Shown: one piece after another, positions 1 through 5,652 of the stretch
How the letters are laid out: each line of letters begins with the position of its first letter
Numbering within the stretch: the stretch's first letter is position 1
From: a bacterium
GTDB taxonomy: Bacteria > SZUA-79 > Acidulodesulfobacterales > Acidulodesulfobacteraceae
Direction of reading: 5' to 3'
Length of the DNA: 6,211 bases
NCBI GenBank assembly: GCA_021784835.1
Contig: JAJYHI010000029.1
Span: 1 to 6,211 of the forward strand
Position numbers and translations under genes: made by a program
Notes under the pieces: model-generated
What the model was told of the DNA's origin: nothing
Seen by the model: the letters and a program-made list of their open reading frames with translations, nothing else
Databases searched by the model: none

Positions 1-1
1 A

Positions 2-1060
2 TCGGGAATTAACAATGTTTACGAAAAAATGAAGCCGGATTTTATAGGCGTAACTTCGTCGGGTCTTACGGAAACGCAAGGCGAAGATATCGCAAGGATT
101 ATTAAAGAATTTAAAGATTTTAAAAACACGCAAAATATCCCTTTTTCTAACGTAATTTATGCAAGTACTCCGGATTATAAAGACGGATTTGAAGAAGGCT
201 ATCTATCGGCAATGCTCTCACTGTTGACGGAGGCGAGAAATAAAAACAAAGAATACGGTTCTTATAAAAAATCAAAAAGCGTTAACGTGTTTTGTCCGCC
301 TTCGTTTACGCCGCAAGATTTTTTAGAACTTCGAGAAACTTTAGACGATTTTAATTTAAAATCTATTATGATACCTGATTTAGGTATGTCGTTAGACGGA
401 CATTTAGATGAAAGAGGTTATCTGCAAACTACGACGGGCGGTTTGGACGCAAAAGACTTAACCGATATTTTTGACGGCGAATTTAATTTAATAATAGGTT
501 TGAGCCTTAAAGACACCGTAAAAAATATTGAAGACTTAACCGGTTTAAAGTCATATTATTTTTCTAATTTATGCGGGCTGAAAAACAGCGATAATTTTTT
601 TAAGCTTATTTCTAAAGTAAGCGGGAAAGAAATTCCAGAAAAATATAAAAGGCAGAGAAGACGTATTATGGATGCTTATTTGGATGCGCATTTTTATTTT
701 TCCGGAAAAGAAATAGCTTTAGCCCTCGGTATAGACCTTTTAGATTCTTTTTCGGCTATTTATTCGGAAATCGGCGCAAATTTAAAACTTGGAATAACTA
801 CAAAAGCCTTAAACGATATTAAGTACAGATTTTTAGATTTGTCGGAAGGCGATTTAGATTTGCTTGATAATTGCGGAAACTTAGATATGATAGTTTCAAA
901 TTCAAACGCAAAATTTTATGCCGAAAATTTAGACATACCTTTGCTTAAAGCAGGGTTCCCGATAATAGACGAAATAGGGCATAATTATAAGCATTACATA
1001 TTGTATGACGGCGCTATAAATCTTGTTATCGAAAGCGCAAATTTACTTTTTACCGAATAA
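2..1060 (+). CDS. nifN: Nitrogenase FeMo-cofactor scaffold subunit NifN (5' end outside window)
   Basis: NifN pairs with NifE to form the NifEN heterotetramer, the cytoplasmic scaffold on which the NifB cofactor precursor is matured before transfer to dinitrogenase. The frame is open to the window edge, so the ATG at 29 is internal: the codons before it (SGINNVYEKM) continue the family alignment. The fragment is 352 residues; whole NifN is usually about 430-460, so roughly the first 90-100 residues are missing. NifN-type signatures are the block SSGLTETQGED (about fragment residues 19-29), the IPDLGMSLDGHL block followed by TTTGGLDAKDLTDI, the RQRRRIMDAYLDAHFYFSGK block where the second Rossmann-like half begins, and PLLKAGFPIIDEIG near the C-terminus. 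The SLDGHL and RQRRR...LDAHF blocks favour NifN over NifK or NifE. nifX follows after 83 bp, the usual nifEN-nifX order. The 83 bp gap is AT-rich and shows no clear terminator or promoter. Confidence 0.95.
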   Translation, partial: SGINNVYEKMKPDFIGVTSSGLTETQGEDIARIIKEFKDFKNTQNIPFSNVIYASTPDYKDGFEEGYLSAMLSLLTEARNKNKEYGSYKKSKSVNVFCPPSFTPQDFLELRETLDDFNLKSIMIPDLGMSLDGHLDERGYLQTTTGGLDAKDLTDIFDGEFNLIIGLSLKDTVKNIEDLTGLKSYYFSNLCGLKNSDNFFKLISKVSGKEIPEKYKRQRRRIMDAYLDAHFYFSGKEIALALGIDLLDSFSAIYSEIGANLKLGITTKALNDIKYRFLDLSEGDLDLLDNCGNLDMIVSNSNAKFYAENLDIPLLKAGFPIIDEIGHNYKHYILYDGAINLVIESANLLFTE

Positions 1061-1143
1061 AAAAACGATAATTTAGAAAATAATAACCAATAAGATTAAA
1101 CGTAAGTATAATTTAAATTTAATAAAAATCTGGAGGGATTAAA

Positions 1144-1542
1144 ATGAAAGTAGGTTTTGCGACAAATGATAATATTTTAATCAATGACCACTTTGGATGG
1201 GCTAAAAATTTTGCAATTTATGAAATAAATACGGACGGATTTAAATTTTTGGAAAACAGATGTTTCGAAGAAGAGTTAGAAGAATTTAATAAAATTGATA
1301 AAAAAATCGAAAAATTGCGCGACGTCAAAATTATCTTTATTGAAAGCATAGGCGGCACGGCGGCTGCAAGAGTCGTAAAATCCGGTATATATCCGGTAGT
1401 TAAAAAGGGAATAGGAGAAAAGCCCGCACCTTTAAAGATTGACGACGTTATGGAAGAACTTCGTGACGTTTTGTCTAAGAATCCGCCTCCATGGTTAAAA
1501 AAGATTATTTTAAAAGAAAAAGAAAGCAGGCAAGTTGCATAA
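1144..1542 (+). CDS. nifX: FeMo-cofactor carrier/biosynthesis protein NifX
   Basis: NifX belongs to the NifX/NafY/NifB C-terminal family (dinitrogenase iron-molybdenum cofactor-binding fold). It is a small cytoplasmic protein that binds FeMo-co precursors and passes them between NifB and NifEN. The 132 residues carry the family marks in order: MKVGFATND with NDHFGWAK at residues 14-21 (His16 is the conserved cofactor-region histidine), ESIGGTAAARV at 67-77, and the NifX-specific NPPPWLKK at 113-120. The length is normal for NifX and too short for NafY, which has an extra N-terminal domain. The start is set by GGAGGG at 1132-1137, 6 bases before ATG. It lies 83 bp after nifN, probably in the same transcript. 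The ORF on the other strand across this gene is a shadow. Confidence 0.94.
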   Translation: MKVGFATNDNILINDHFGWAKNFAIYEINTDGFKFLENRCFEEELEEFNKIDKKIEKLRDVKIIFIESIGGTAAARVVKSGIYPVVKKGIGEKPAPLKIDDVMEELRDVLSKNPPPWLKKIILKEKESRQVA

Positions 1543-1579
1543 AAATTAAAATTACTGATTTGGAACAATTTTAGTACAA

Positions 1580-1595
1580 TGGCATAAAAATTGCA
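1580..1595 (+). promoter_or_regulatory. sigma54 (RpoN) -24/-12 promoter before the ANTAR regulator
   Basis: TGGCATAAAAATTGCA fits the RpoN consensus TGGCAC-N5-TTGCW. The GG (1581-1582) and GC (1593-1594) are separated by exactly 10 bases, the invariant spacing. Only the sixth base (T for C) differs in the core elements. With C1594 as -12, the +1 is about 1606, two bases before the regulator ATG at 1608. RpoN promoters need an enhancer-binding activator such as NifA or an NtrC-type protein. I found no convincing TGT-N10-ACA NifA site upstream, so the activator is unknown. Confidence 0.75.
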
Positions 1596-1607
1596 ACTTA
1601 ATAAAGC

Positions 1608-2234
1608 ATGGAAGATGAAAAAGGTTTAAATTTAAATATAAAAGTTTTAGTAGTGGACGATTTAAAAGAAAGGAGAGAAGAACTTAAGCTTATTTTAAAT
1701 TCGGTCACGACGGATATATACGAAGCCGATAACGGTGCGGCGGCAGTATTGGCGGCAGAAGAGCATAAACCCGATATTATATTCATGGACATAAAGATGC
1801 CGTCAATGGACGGAATTACCGCTTGCAAAAAGATTATGGAGAAAACGCCGGTTCCTATTATTTTTTTAACCGCGGGCGCAGTCGGTTTAGAAGATTATGA
1901 TTATTACGTCGAATCTTTAAGAGGGTCGGGAGCATTCTCTTACATAACAAAGCCGGCGAAAAAAAGCGAAATTTTAGCCCAGACCATAATTGCTATAGAA
2001 AATTTTAAAAAATTTCAGGATATCAAAAAAGAAAACGAAAATTTAAAACAGTATATAGAAGGCAGGAAATTAATAGGTAAAGCAAAAAATATACTTATGA
2101 ATAAAGAAGATATTTCGGAAAAAGAAGCGCATAGCAGATTGCAGAAGTTAAGCATGAACAGCGGCCGTCCTATAGAAGAAATAGCAAGGGCGATTATTTT
2201 AACGGATGGCAATAAAATACAAAATAACTTTTAA
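1608..2234 (+). CDS. Response regulator with ANTAR RNA-binding domain (GnfR/NasT/AmiR-like antiterminator)
   Basis: This is a cytoplasmic two-component regulator that probably binds mRNA leaders and prevents termination. The receiver spans residues 11-130: the acidic pair is D17/D18 (VLVVDD), the phospho-acceptor D61 (MDIKMPSMDG), the switch residue T88 (FLTAG) and the conserved lysine K115 (TKP). A charged, probably coiled-coil linker (131-150) leads to an ANTAR domain (about 150-198) with RKLIGKAKNILM, ISEKEAHSRLQKLSMNSGRPIEEIARAI. All canonical receiver residues are present, so phosphorylation control is expected; no partner kinase lies in the window. In Geobacter sulfurreducens the ANTAR response regulator GnfR controls nitrogen-fixation genes, so a GnfR-like role is likely here (inference from domain and position). 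ATG 1608 is the only reasonable start ahead of the receiver and has no clear Shine-Dalgarno sequence, in keeping with a leaderless message from the sigma54 promoter. It sits between nifX (65 bp upstream) and nifI1 (44 bp downstream). Confidence 0.93.
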   Translation: MEDEKGLNLNIKVLVVDDLKERREELKLILNSVTTDIYEADNGAAAVLAAEEHKPDIIFMDIKMPSMDGITACKKIMEKTPVPIIFLTAGAVGLEDYDYYVESLRGSGAFSYITKPAKKSEILAQTIIAIENFKKFQDIKKENENLKQYIEGRKLIGKAKNILMNKEDISEKEAHSRLQKLSMNSGRPIEEIARAIILTDGNKIQNNF

Positions 2235-2248
2235 CTTAATAAAATAAA

Positions 2249-2266
2249 TTCAAATTTTTATTTGAA
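2249..2266 (+). repeat. Perfect inverted repeat abutting the nifI1 ribosome binding site
   Basis: TTCAAAT (2249-2255), loop TTTT, ATTTGAA (2260-2266) can form a 7-bp, AT-rich hairpin. It ends directly at the nifI1 Shine-Dalgarno AAGGAG (2267-2272). No U-run follows, so it is not an intrinsic terminator. It could act as a weak RNA element affecting ribosome access, as a DNA operator, or be a chance product of the AT-rich spacer. Confidence 0.4.
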
Positions 2267-2278
2267 AAGGAGATTTTT

Positions 2279-2596
2279 ATGGAAATGGTAAGAGCTATAA
2301 TAAGACCGGAAAAAGAAAAAGACGTTCTTAAGGCGCTTGAAGAAAACGGGTTTGTTTCCGTAACCAAGATGCATGTTTTTGGCAGGGGAAAACAAAAAGG
2401 AATTAAAGTAGGCGAAGTGGTTTACGACGAACTGCCGAAATTAGAGCTAATGATAGTCGTTAATAAAGGCGAGGCAAACAAGGTTTGCGATATTATTCAG
2501 GAAAATGCTGTAACCGGACACATAGGCGACGGAAAAATTTTTGTAATACCGGTATCGAATGCTTACACCGTAAGGACCGGAGCCGAAGGTTTGTAA
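2279..2596 (+). CDS. nifI1: PII-like nitrogenase switch-off protein NifI1
   Basis: NifI1 is a GlnB-family protein. With NifI2 it binds dinitrogenase (NifDK) and blocks activity when fixed nitrogen is plentiful; 2-oxoglutarate and ATP release the block (shown for Methanococcus maripaludis). The 105 residues are typical: MVRAIIRPEK at the N-terminus, the T-loop at about 36-54 with GRGKQKGIKVGEVVYDELPK, the B-loop TGHIGDGKIFV at 79-89 for nucleotide binding, and YTVRTGAEGL at the C-terminus. The T-loop lacks the YRGAEY segment that holds the uridylylated tyrosine of GlnB, so it belongs to the NifI1 group and not to GlnB/GlnK. The start follows AAGGAG (2267-2272) by 6 bases. It is 44 bp after the ANTAR regulator and probably co-transcribed with it. 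In most known clusters nifI1-nifI2 lie between nifH and nifD; here they follow nifN-nifX. Confidence 0.95.
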   Translation: MEMVRAIIRPEKEKDVLKALEENGFVSVTKMHVFGRGKQKGIKVGEVVYDELPKLELMIVVNKGEANKVCDIIQENAVTGHIGDGKIFVIPVSNAYTVRTGAEGL

Positions 2597-2610
2597 TAAT
2601 ATTATCTTAC

Positions 2611-2660
2611 ATAGGCGTATATCGCATGATTATATTTAAGATGCCTATTTTATATTTATT
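2611..2660 (+). terminator. Possible intrinsic terminator/attenuator hairpin between nifI1 and nifI2
   Basis: ATAGGCG (2611-2617) can pair with TGCCTAT (2642-2648), six Watson-Crick pairs plus one G-U. Inside, TATATC (2618-2623) pairs with GATTATA (2628-2634) with one bulged T and a GCAT loop; a 7-base bulge (2635-2641) lies on the 3' side. A U-rich tail (TTTTATATTTATT, from 2648) follows. It could be a partial terminator that lowers nifI2 relative to nifI1, or a target for the adjacent ANTAR protein. The 3' bulge and broken U-run make it weaker than a textbook terminator. Confidence 0.4.
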
Positions 2661-2707
2661 TGTTGAATTATTTATCTTAATTATTTAATTTAATTAATGA
2701 GGTTTTT

Positions 2708-3115
2708 ATGGAATCGAAATTTCAAGAAAACGTAGTGGAAATTGTGGCTATAATAAGGCGGCACAAGGTTCAGGAAACAAAAGAGGCTTTAAGCAATGAA
2801 GGTTTCGACCAGATAACTTTTTATTCTATACACGGAAGAGGCAAACAGAAAGGCAGGGGAGGACTTGCCAACGAATTAGACCCCGGTTTAAATCTAATAA
2901 ATAATAAAGAAAACATACCGGATAACGATTATGGTTTCCTTCCGAAAAGGATGTTGTCCTTATCTATCAAAGAAGCAGATAAGGAGAGGGCAGTAAAAAC
3001 TATAATACAGGTAAATAAAACCGGACATTACGGCGACGGGAAAATATTCGTTCTTCCCGTGAGTCTTGTCGAAAGAATAAGAACGGCGGAAGAAGGACTT
3101 TACGCGATAAGTTGA
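2708..3115 (+). CDS. nifI2: PII-like nitrogenase switch-off protein NifI2
   Basis: NifI2 is the partner of NifI1 in the hetero-oligomer that binds and inactivates dinitrogenase on ammonium shift. The 135 residues show VEIVAIIRRHKVQETKEAL (10-28), the T-loop start GRGKQKGRGG (43-52), a long T-loop insertion (about 53-76, rich in N, D and E) ending in GFLPKRMLSL (76-85), the B-loop TGHYGDGKIFVLPV (105-118) and RIRTAEEG (123-130). The FLPKRML block and long T-loop mark NifI2 rather than NifI1 or GlnB; the GlnB uridylylation tyrosine segment is absent. The start follows GAGG (2699-2702) by 5 bases. A 111-bp spacer with a possible hairpin separates it from nifI1, longer than between many nifI pairs. 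It is the last recognisable nif gene; no clear strong terminator was seen just after it. Confidence 0.93.
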   Translation: MESKFQENVVEIVAIIRRHKVQETKEALSNEGFDQITFYSIHGRGKQKGRGGLANELDPGLNLINNKENIPDNDYGFLPKRMLSLSIKEADKERAVKTIIQVNKTGHYGDGKIFVLPVSLVERIRTAEEGLYAIS

Positions 3116-3210
3116 GTATGAGCGGCATAATGGCGCAACATGTTATTTTTGAAAGATTAGTATTTATACACTTATTTTAGAAAATAAGCAAAGTTATGAA
3201 TATCTTTTTC

Positions 3211-3227
3211 GCAATATTGCTATAGCA
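3211..3227. repeat. Two overlapping 10-bp palindromes
   Basis: GCAATATTGC (3211-3220) and TGCTATAGCA (3218-3227) are each perfect palindromes sharing three bases (TGC). Such twin dyads can be binding sites for dimeric regulators, but nothing beyond symmetry supports this here. They lie 96 bp after nifI2 and about 500 bp before the next intact gene. Confidence 0.35.
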
Positions 3228-3275
3228 GTTTAAATTCTTTCCAAATAATCTTTTAATGTTAATGTTTTTAAAGGC

Positions 3276-3481
3276 TTATTTACTGCGGTTTTTCATTGGT
3301 TGCGGGGACAGGATGAACTTTCCTTCGTGAAGTTTTAAACCGTCCGAACCTGCGACCTTTGAGTTATGAGCCATAAAACCTACATTATAAGCTATTTCTT
3401 CAAAGTCGTCTTCTCCATTATAAAATAAAACTATTCATTTGCCATATTTTTATATTCTTTCCAGAATAAGTTCCTATTTTT
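3276..3481 (-). pseudogene. Frameshifted C-terminal remnant of an unidentified protein gene
   Basis: On the minus strand a 52-codon frame from 3434 down to the stop at 3276-3278 reads like real protein (IVLFYNGEDDFEEIAYNVGF, then MAHNSKVAGSDGLKLHEGKF, ending SPQPMKNRSK). Immediately upstream this frame has a stop, while the neighbouring frame (3434 to about 3481) continues with RNLFWKEYKNMANE and then hits its own stop. Joining the two at about 3434 gives a continuous soluble-looking C-terminal segment of about 65 residues, so one indel seems to have broken the gene. Codons further upstream degrade into AT-rich noise, and no start codon or ribosome site is seen. I do not recognise the family. 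It could instead be chance open frame, but its composition is much less AT-biased than the surrounding spacer. Confidence 0.4.
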
Positions 3482-3718
3482 TTTATTTTTATTGTAAAAA
3501 CAAATATATTATGTTTAAATATAGCAGTAATAATAAATATCAATAACTAAACTAAAGATATATTAATAATAAATATGAAATCCGTCCGATTTATATTTTT
3601 TTATTTTTATTCACAATAGTATTAATTTCAATATGTTATAAAATACAGCCGAAAATTTTACATCAAAAAAGGACGCTTTTAAAATAGATTAGTTATTACT
3701 GATTTATTGGAGCTATAA

Positions 3719-4906
3719 ATGTATAAAATTAAAATATTATTGACCTTATTATTTTTATTGTTTTTCGTGTTCGCACTGTTCCATCCCGTAAATTCTTACG
3801 CTATGAAACCGTATGACGTTATGATAAATAAAGTAAATTCATACTGGGCAAAGCATAACTATAAAAAAGCTTTCTCAATTCTTAAAGTATTTGCCTTGAA
3901 AGGCAATCCTGCGGCTCAGAGAAAACTTGGCTTTATGTACTTTAAGGGTTACGGCGTACCGCTAAATTACCTAAAAGCAAACTACTGGTTTAGTTTAGCC
4001 GCAAAACAGGGTGATGCCGTATCTCAGCTGGACTTAGGCAACGATTATTTTTACGGACGAGGAACGCCTAAAAATTCTAAAAAAGCTCTTTATTGGTGGA
4101 AATTATCCGCCGAGCAGAAATATATTGGAGCCGAATATAATCTTGGTTTTCTATATTATTACGGCTACGGGATTAAAAAAAACTTCAGGAAATCTGCATA
4201 CTGGTATAAAAAAGTAGCAAACCAGGATGTTATTTATGGAAAATATGCTGAATATACACTTGGTTATATGTATTACAACGGAGAATTAATACCTAAAAAA
4301 TGGATACGGAAACATTACTGGTATAGATATGCAATCAATCAGGAATATAGCAAAGAGTTAAAGACTGAAATAAATGCCGCTTATGAAAATAGCTATATGC
4401 GGGTCGCATATAAAAAAGCGGTTCACTGGTATAATCTGTCGGCAATACAAAACGATGCATGCGCGCAAAATAATTTGGGGCTCTGTTTTTATGCGGGACA
4501 CGGCGTTAAACAAAATTACAAAATCGCGTTATTCTGGTTTAAGTTAGCAGCTCGTCAAGGTAATTATACAGCGGAATATAATTTGGGCAAATCGTATTAT
4601 TATGGAAAAGGCGTAAGAAAAAATTATAAATCGGCTGTATATTGGTTTAGATTTTCTGCAAATCAGGGAGATTCATCTGCGCAGGCTATGCTAGGGTATG
4701 CTTATTACAAAGGCAACGGTGTAAAAAAAAATTACATTAAATCTCTAAAATGGTTTATTATTGCACGCTCTTGCGGTTTTGTATTCGGTAAAAAATACTG
4801 CCTGTTTCATAGGGCTTTGAATGATTTGGTTAAACGCCGGCTTAACGCAAAGCAGATAAAAATAGCTATTAGTGAAGCTGATAAATATAGGAATAAACAG
4901 TTTTAA
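3719..4906 (+). CDS. Exported Sel1-repeat (TPR-like) protein
   Basis: Sel1-like repeats are helical hairpins of about 36 residues that stack into a curved solenoid and bind other proteins; many bacterial members are periplasmic or surface-linked. Residues 1-28 look like a signal peptide: lysines at 3 and 5, a strongly hydrophobic core (6-21), and a possible cleavage after SYA (28). About seven repeats run from residue 63 to 352, with the pattern A-x-x-x-LG-x-x-Y-x-x-G-x-G-V-x-K-N-x-x-K-A-x-x-W-x-x-x-A-A-x-Q-G (for example 65-100, 247-282, 283-318, 319-348). The stretch at about 206-232 breaks the pattern and looks like a degenerate or interrupted repeat. A basic tail (363-395) follows the last repeat. 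The start has GGAG at 3709-3712, 6 bases before ATG. The partner is unknown, and it stands alone with AT-rich spacers on both sides. Confidence 0.93.
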   Translation: MYKIKILLTLLFLLFFVFALFHPVNSYAMKPYDVMINKVNSYWAKHNYKKAFSILKVFALKGNPAAQRKLGFMYFKGYGVPLNYLKANYWFSLAAKQGDAVSQLDLGNDYFYGRGTPKNSKKALYWWKLSAEQKYIGAEYNLGFLYYYGYGIKKNFRKSAYWYKKVANQDVIYGKYAEYTLGYMYYNGELIPKKWIRKHYWYRYAINQEYSKELKTEINAAYENSYMRVAYKKAVHWYNLSAIQNDACAQNNLGLCFYAGHGVKQNYKIALFWFKLAARQGNYTAEYNLGKSYYYGKGVRKNYKSAVYWFRFSANQGDSSAQAMLGYAYYKGNGVKKNYIKSLKWFIIARSCGFVFGKKYCLFHRALNDLVKRRLNAKQIKIAISEADKYRNKQF

Positions 4907-4932
4907 ATTTCAGCCCTGAGTTTATATTAAAA

Positions 4933-4945
4933 ATAATGCCATTAT
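4933..4945. repeat. Short inverted repeat after the Sel1-repeat gene
   Basis: ATAATG-C-CATTAT is a perfect 13-base dyad 27 bp after the Sel1-repeat stop codon. As RNA it could form only a 5-bp, all A-U stem with a 3-base loop and no U-run directly after, so it is not a convincing terminator. The rest of the 4907-5190 spacer is AT-rich and shows no other clear element; a TATAAT at 5117-5122 lacks a convincing -35. Confidence 0.25.
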
Positions 4946-5178
4946 AGAAAATAAAATTTTTAATGTAGGATTAAGTTTTAGATTGTTTTTTAAATATTTA
5001 TTTATATAATAAGTGCAAATAATAAATAGGTAATTAGTTAAATGAGATTGTATAACAAAACCATTATGGCGGTTCTTTAGTGCCTAAATAAGCATGCAAT
5101 ATATTTCCGGCTAATTTATAATATATAAAAATTTAAATATGCCTAATAACTTTATTTAATTTGAAATTTTTAAAAAAT

Positions 5179-5184
5179 AGGAGG
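5179..5184 (+). promoter_or_regulatory. Ribosome binding site that fixes the start at 5191
   Basis: AGGAGG is a full Shine-Dalgarno match and lies 6 bases before ATG 5191. It rules out the longer reading from TTG 5161, which would put the ribosome site inside the gene and add ten residues (MKFLKNRRIN) before the signal peptide. Confidence 0.85.
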
Positions 5185-5190
5185 ATCAAT

Positions 5191-5652
5191 ATGAAGAAAA
5201 TGTTTGCATTAATAAGTATATTTATGAGCATAGCTTTTACTGCCAACGCATTTGCAAGCAGGCTGTTTTTGCCGGGATTGTGGCAATATACCTCAACAAT
5301 CACAACATCTGTTTCGGGACTTGCGTATTCTGCACCTCCTATAACATCGACCTATTCAATCTGCATGGGCAATAAACTTAAACAGCCTATGCAGAAAAAT
5401 CCTAATATGCCGGCTAACTGTCCAAAGCCTGTCGTAACTATTAACGGCAAAACAGTAATTACACGCTTTGAATGTTCTTACGGAGTCGGCACGGAGATGA
5501 AAGAACTTATTTTTGAATATTTTCCAACCGATACAACAATGCATATGCACGGACATATCAATACTATCAACACATATCAAGGCAGGACGATGAATGCTAA
5601 TTCAAATATCGAAATTACCGGTAAAAGAATCGGCGCATGCAGCGTAAAATAA
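5191..5652 (+). CDS. Exported DUF3617-like protein
   Basis: From ATG 5191 the product is 153 residues. Residues 1-22 form a signal peptide: MKK, a hydrophobic core (4-17) and a probable cleavage after ANAFA (22). The mature part begins SRLFLPGLWQY, matching the PGLW start typical of DUF3617 proteins, and ends with GKRIGAC (144-150), which fits the family's C-terminal G-x-R-x-G-x-C. Four cysteines at 58, 77, 95 and 150 (C-M-G, N-C-P, F-E-C and G-A-C) are placed as in this family and may form two disulfides in the periplasm. The core would be a beta-rich domain. The function of DUF3617 is not known, and the assignment rests on motif pattern, not on a search. The gene appears monocistronic, with an AT-rich spacer upstream; the broken ORF that follows overlaps its last 16 bases in another frame. 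Confidence 0.75.
   Translation: MKKMFALISIFMSIAFTANAFASRLFLPGLWQYTSTITTSVSGLAYSAPPITSTYSICMGNKLKQPMQKNPNMPANCPKPVVTINGKTVITRFECSYGVGTEMKELIFEYFPTDTTMHMHGHINTINTYQGRTMNANSNIEITGKRIGACSVK

Larger units (their letters stand above)
3116..3718. other. Intergenic region without an intact gene
   Basis: This stretch divides the nif block from the accessory genes. It contains an AT-rich inverted repeat CTTATTTT-AG-AAAATAAG at 3171-3188 with no U-run after it on either strand, two overlapping palindromes at 3211-3227, and a minus-strand coding remnant at about 3276-3481 (listed separately). From about 3482 to 3700 it is very AT-rich, with stops in all frames I read. A TATAAA at about 3636 could be a -10 for the Sel1-repeat gene, but I found no matching -35 at a good distance. 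Confidence 0.6.

Noticed and set aside
1218..1568. Minus-strand ORF across nifX
   Set aside because: It is antisense to a clear nifX; its Ser/Phe/Ile-rich product is the mirror of a Lys/Glu-rich gene.
1598..2212. Two minus-strand ORFs (1598-1828 and 2015-2212) across the ANTAR regulator
   Set aside because: They are antisense shadows of a complete receiver-ANTAR gene and have no ribosome site.
2485..2688. + strand ORF overlapping the end of nifI1 and the spacer
   Set aside because: Its first half is nifI1 read out of frame and its second half is AT-rich spacer with a Phe/Ile/Leu-rich product; there is no ribosome site.
1061..2707. Classic two-hairpin ANTAR target (hexaloops with A at 1 and G at 4)
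   Set aside because: I looked through the spacers before nifX, the regulator, nifI1 and nifI2 and found no pair of adjacent stems with such loops; the target may lie upstream of the window.
3171..3188. Inverted repeat CTTATTTT-AG-AAAATAAG as a nifI2 terminator
   Set aside because: The stem is nearly all A-T and no U-run follows it on either strand.
5060..5085. Possible second sigma54 element (TGGCGGTTCTTTAGTGCC)
   Set aside because: The spacing between GG and GC is 9, not 10, and the -12 part does not match.
5161..5190. TTG start giving a longer DUF3617-like protein
   Set aside because: AGGAGG at 5179-5184 serves ATG 5191, and the signal peptide begins there.
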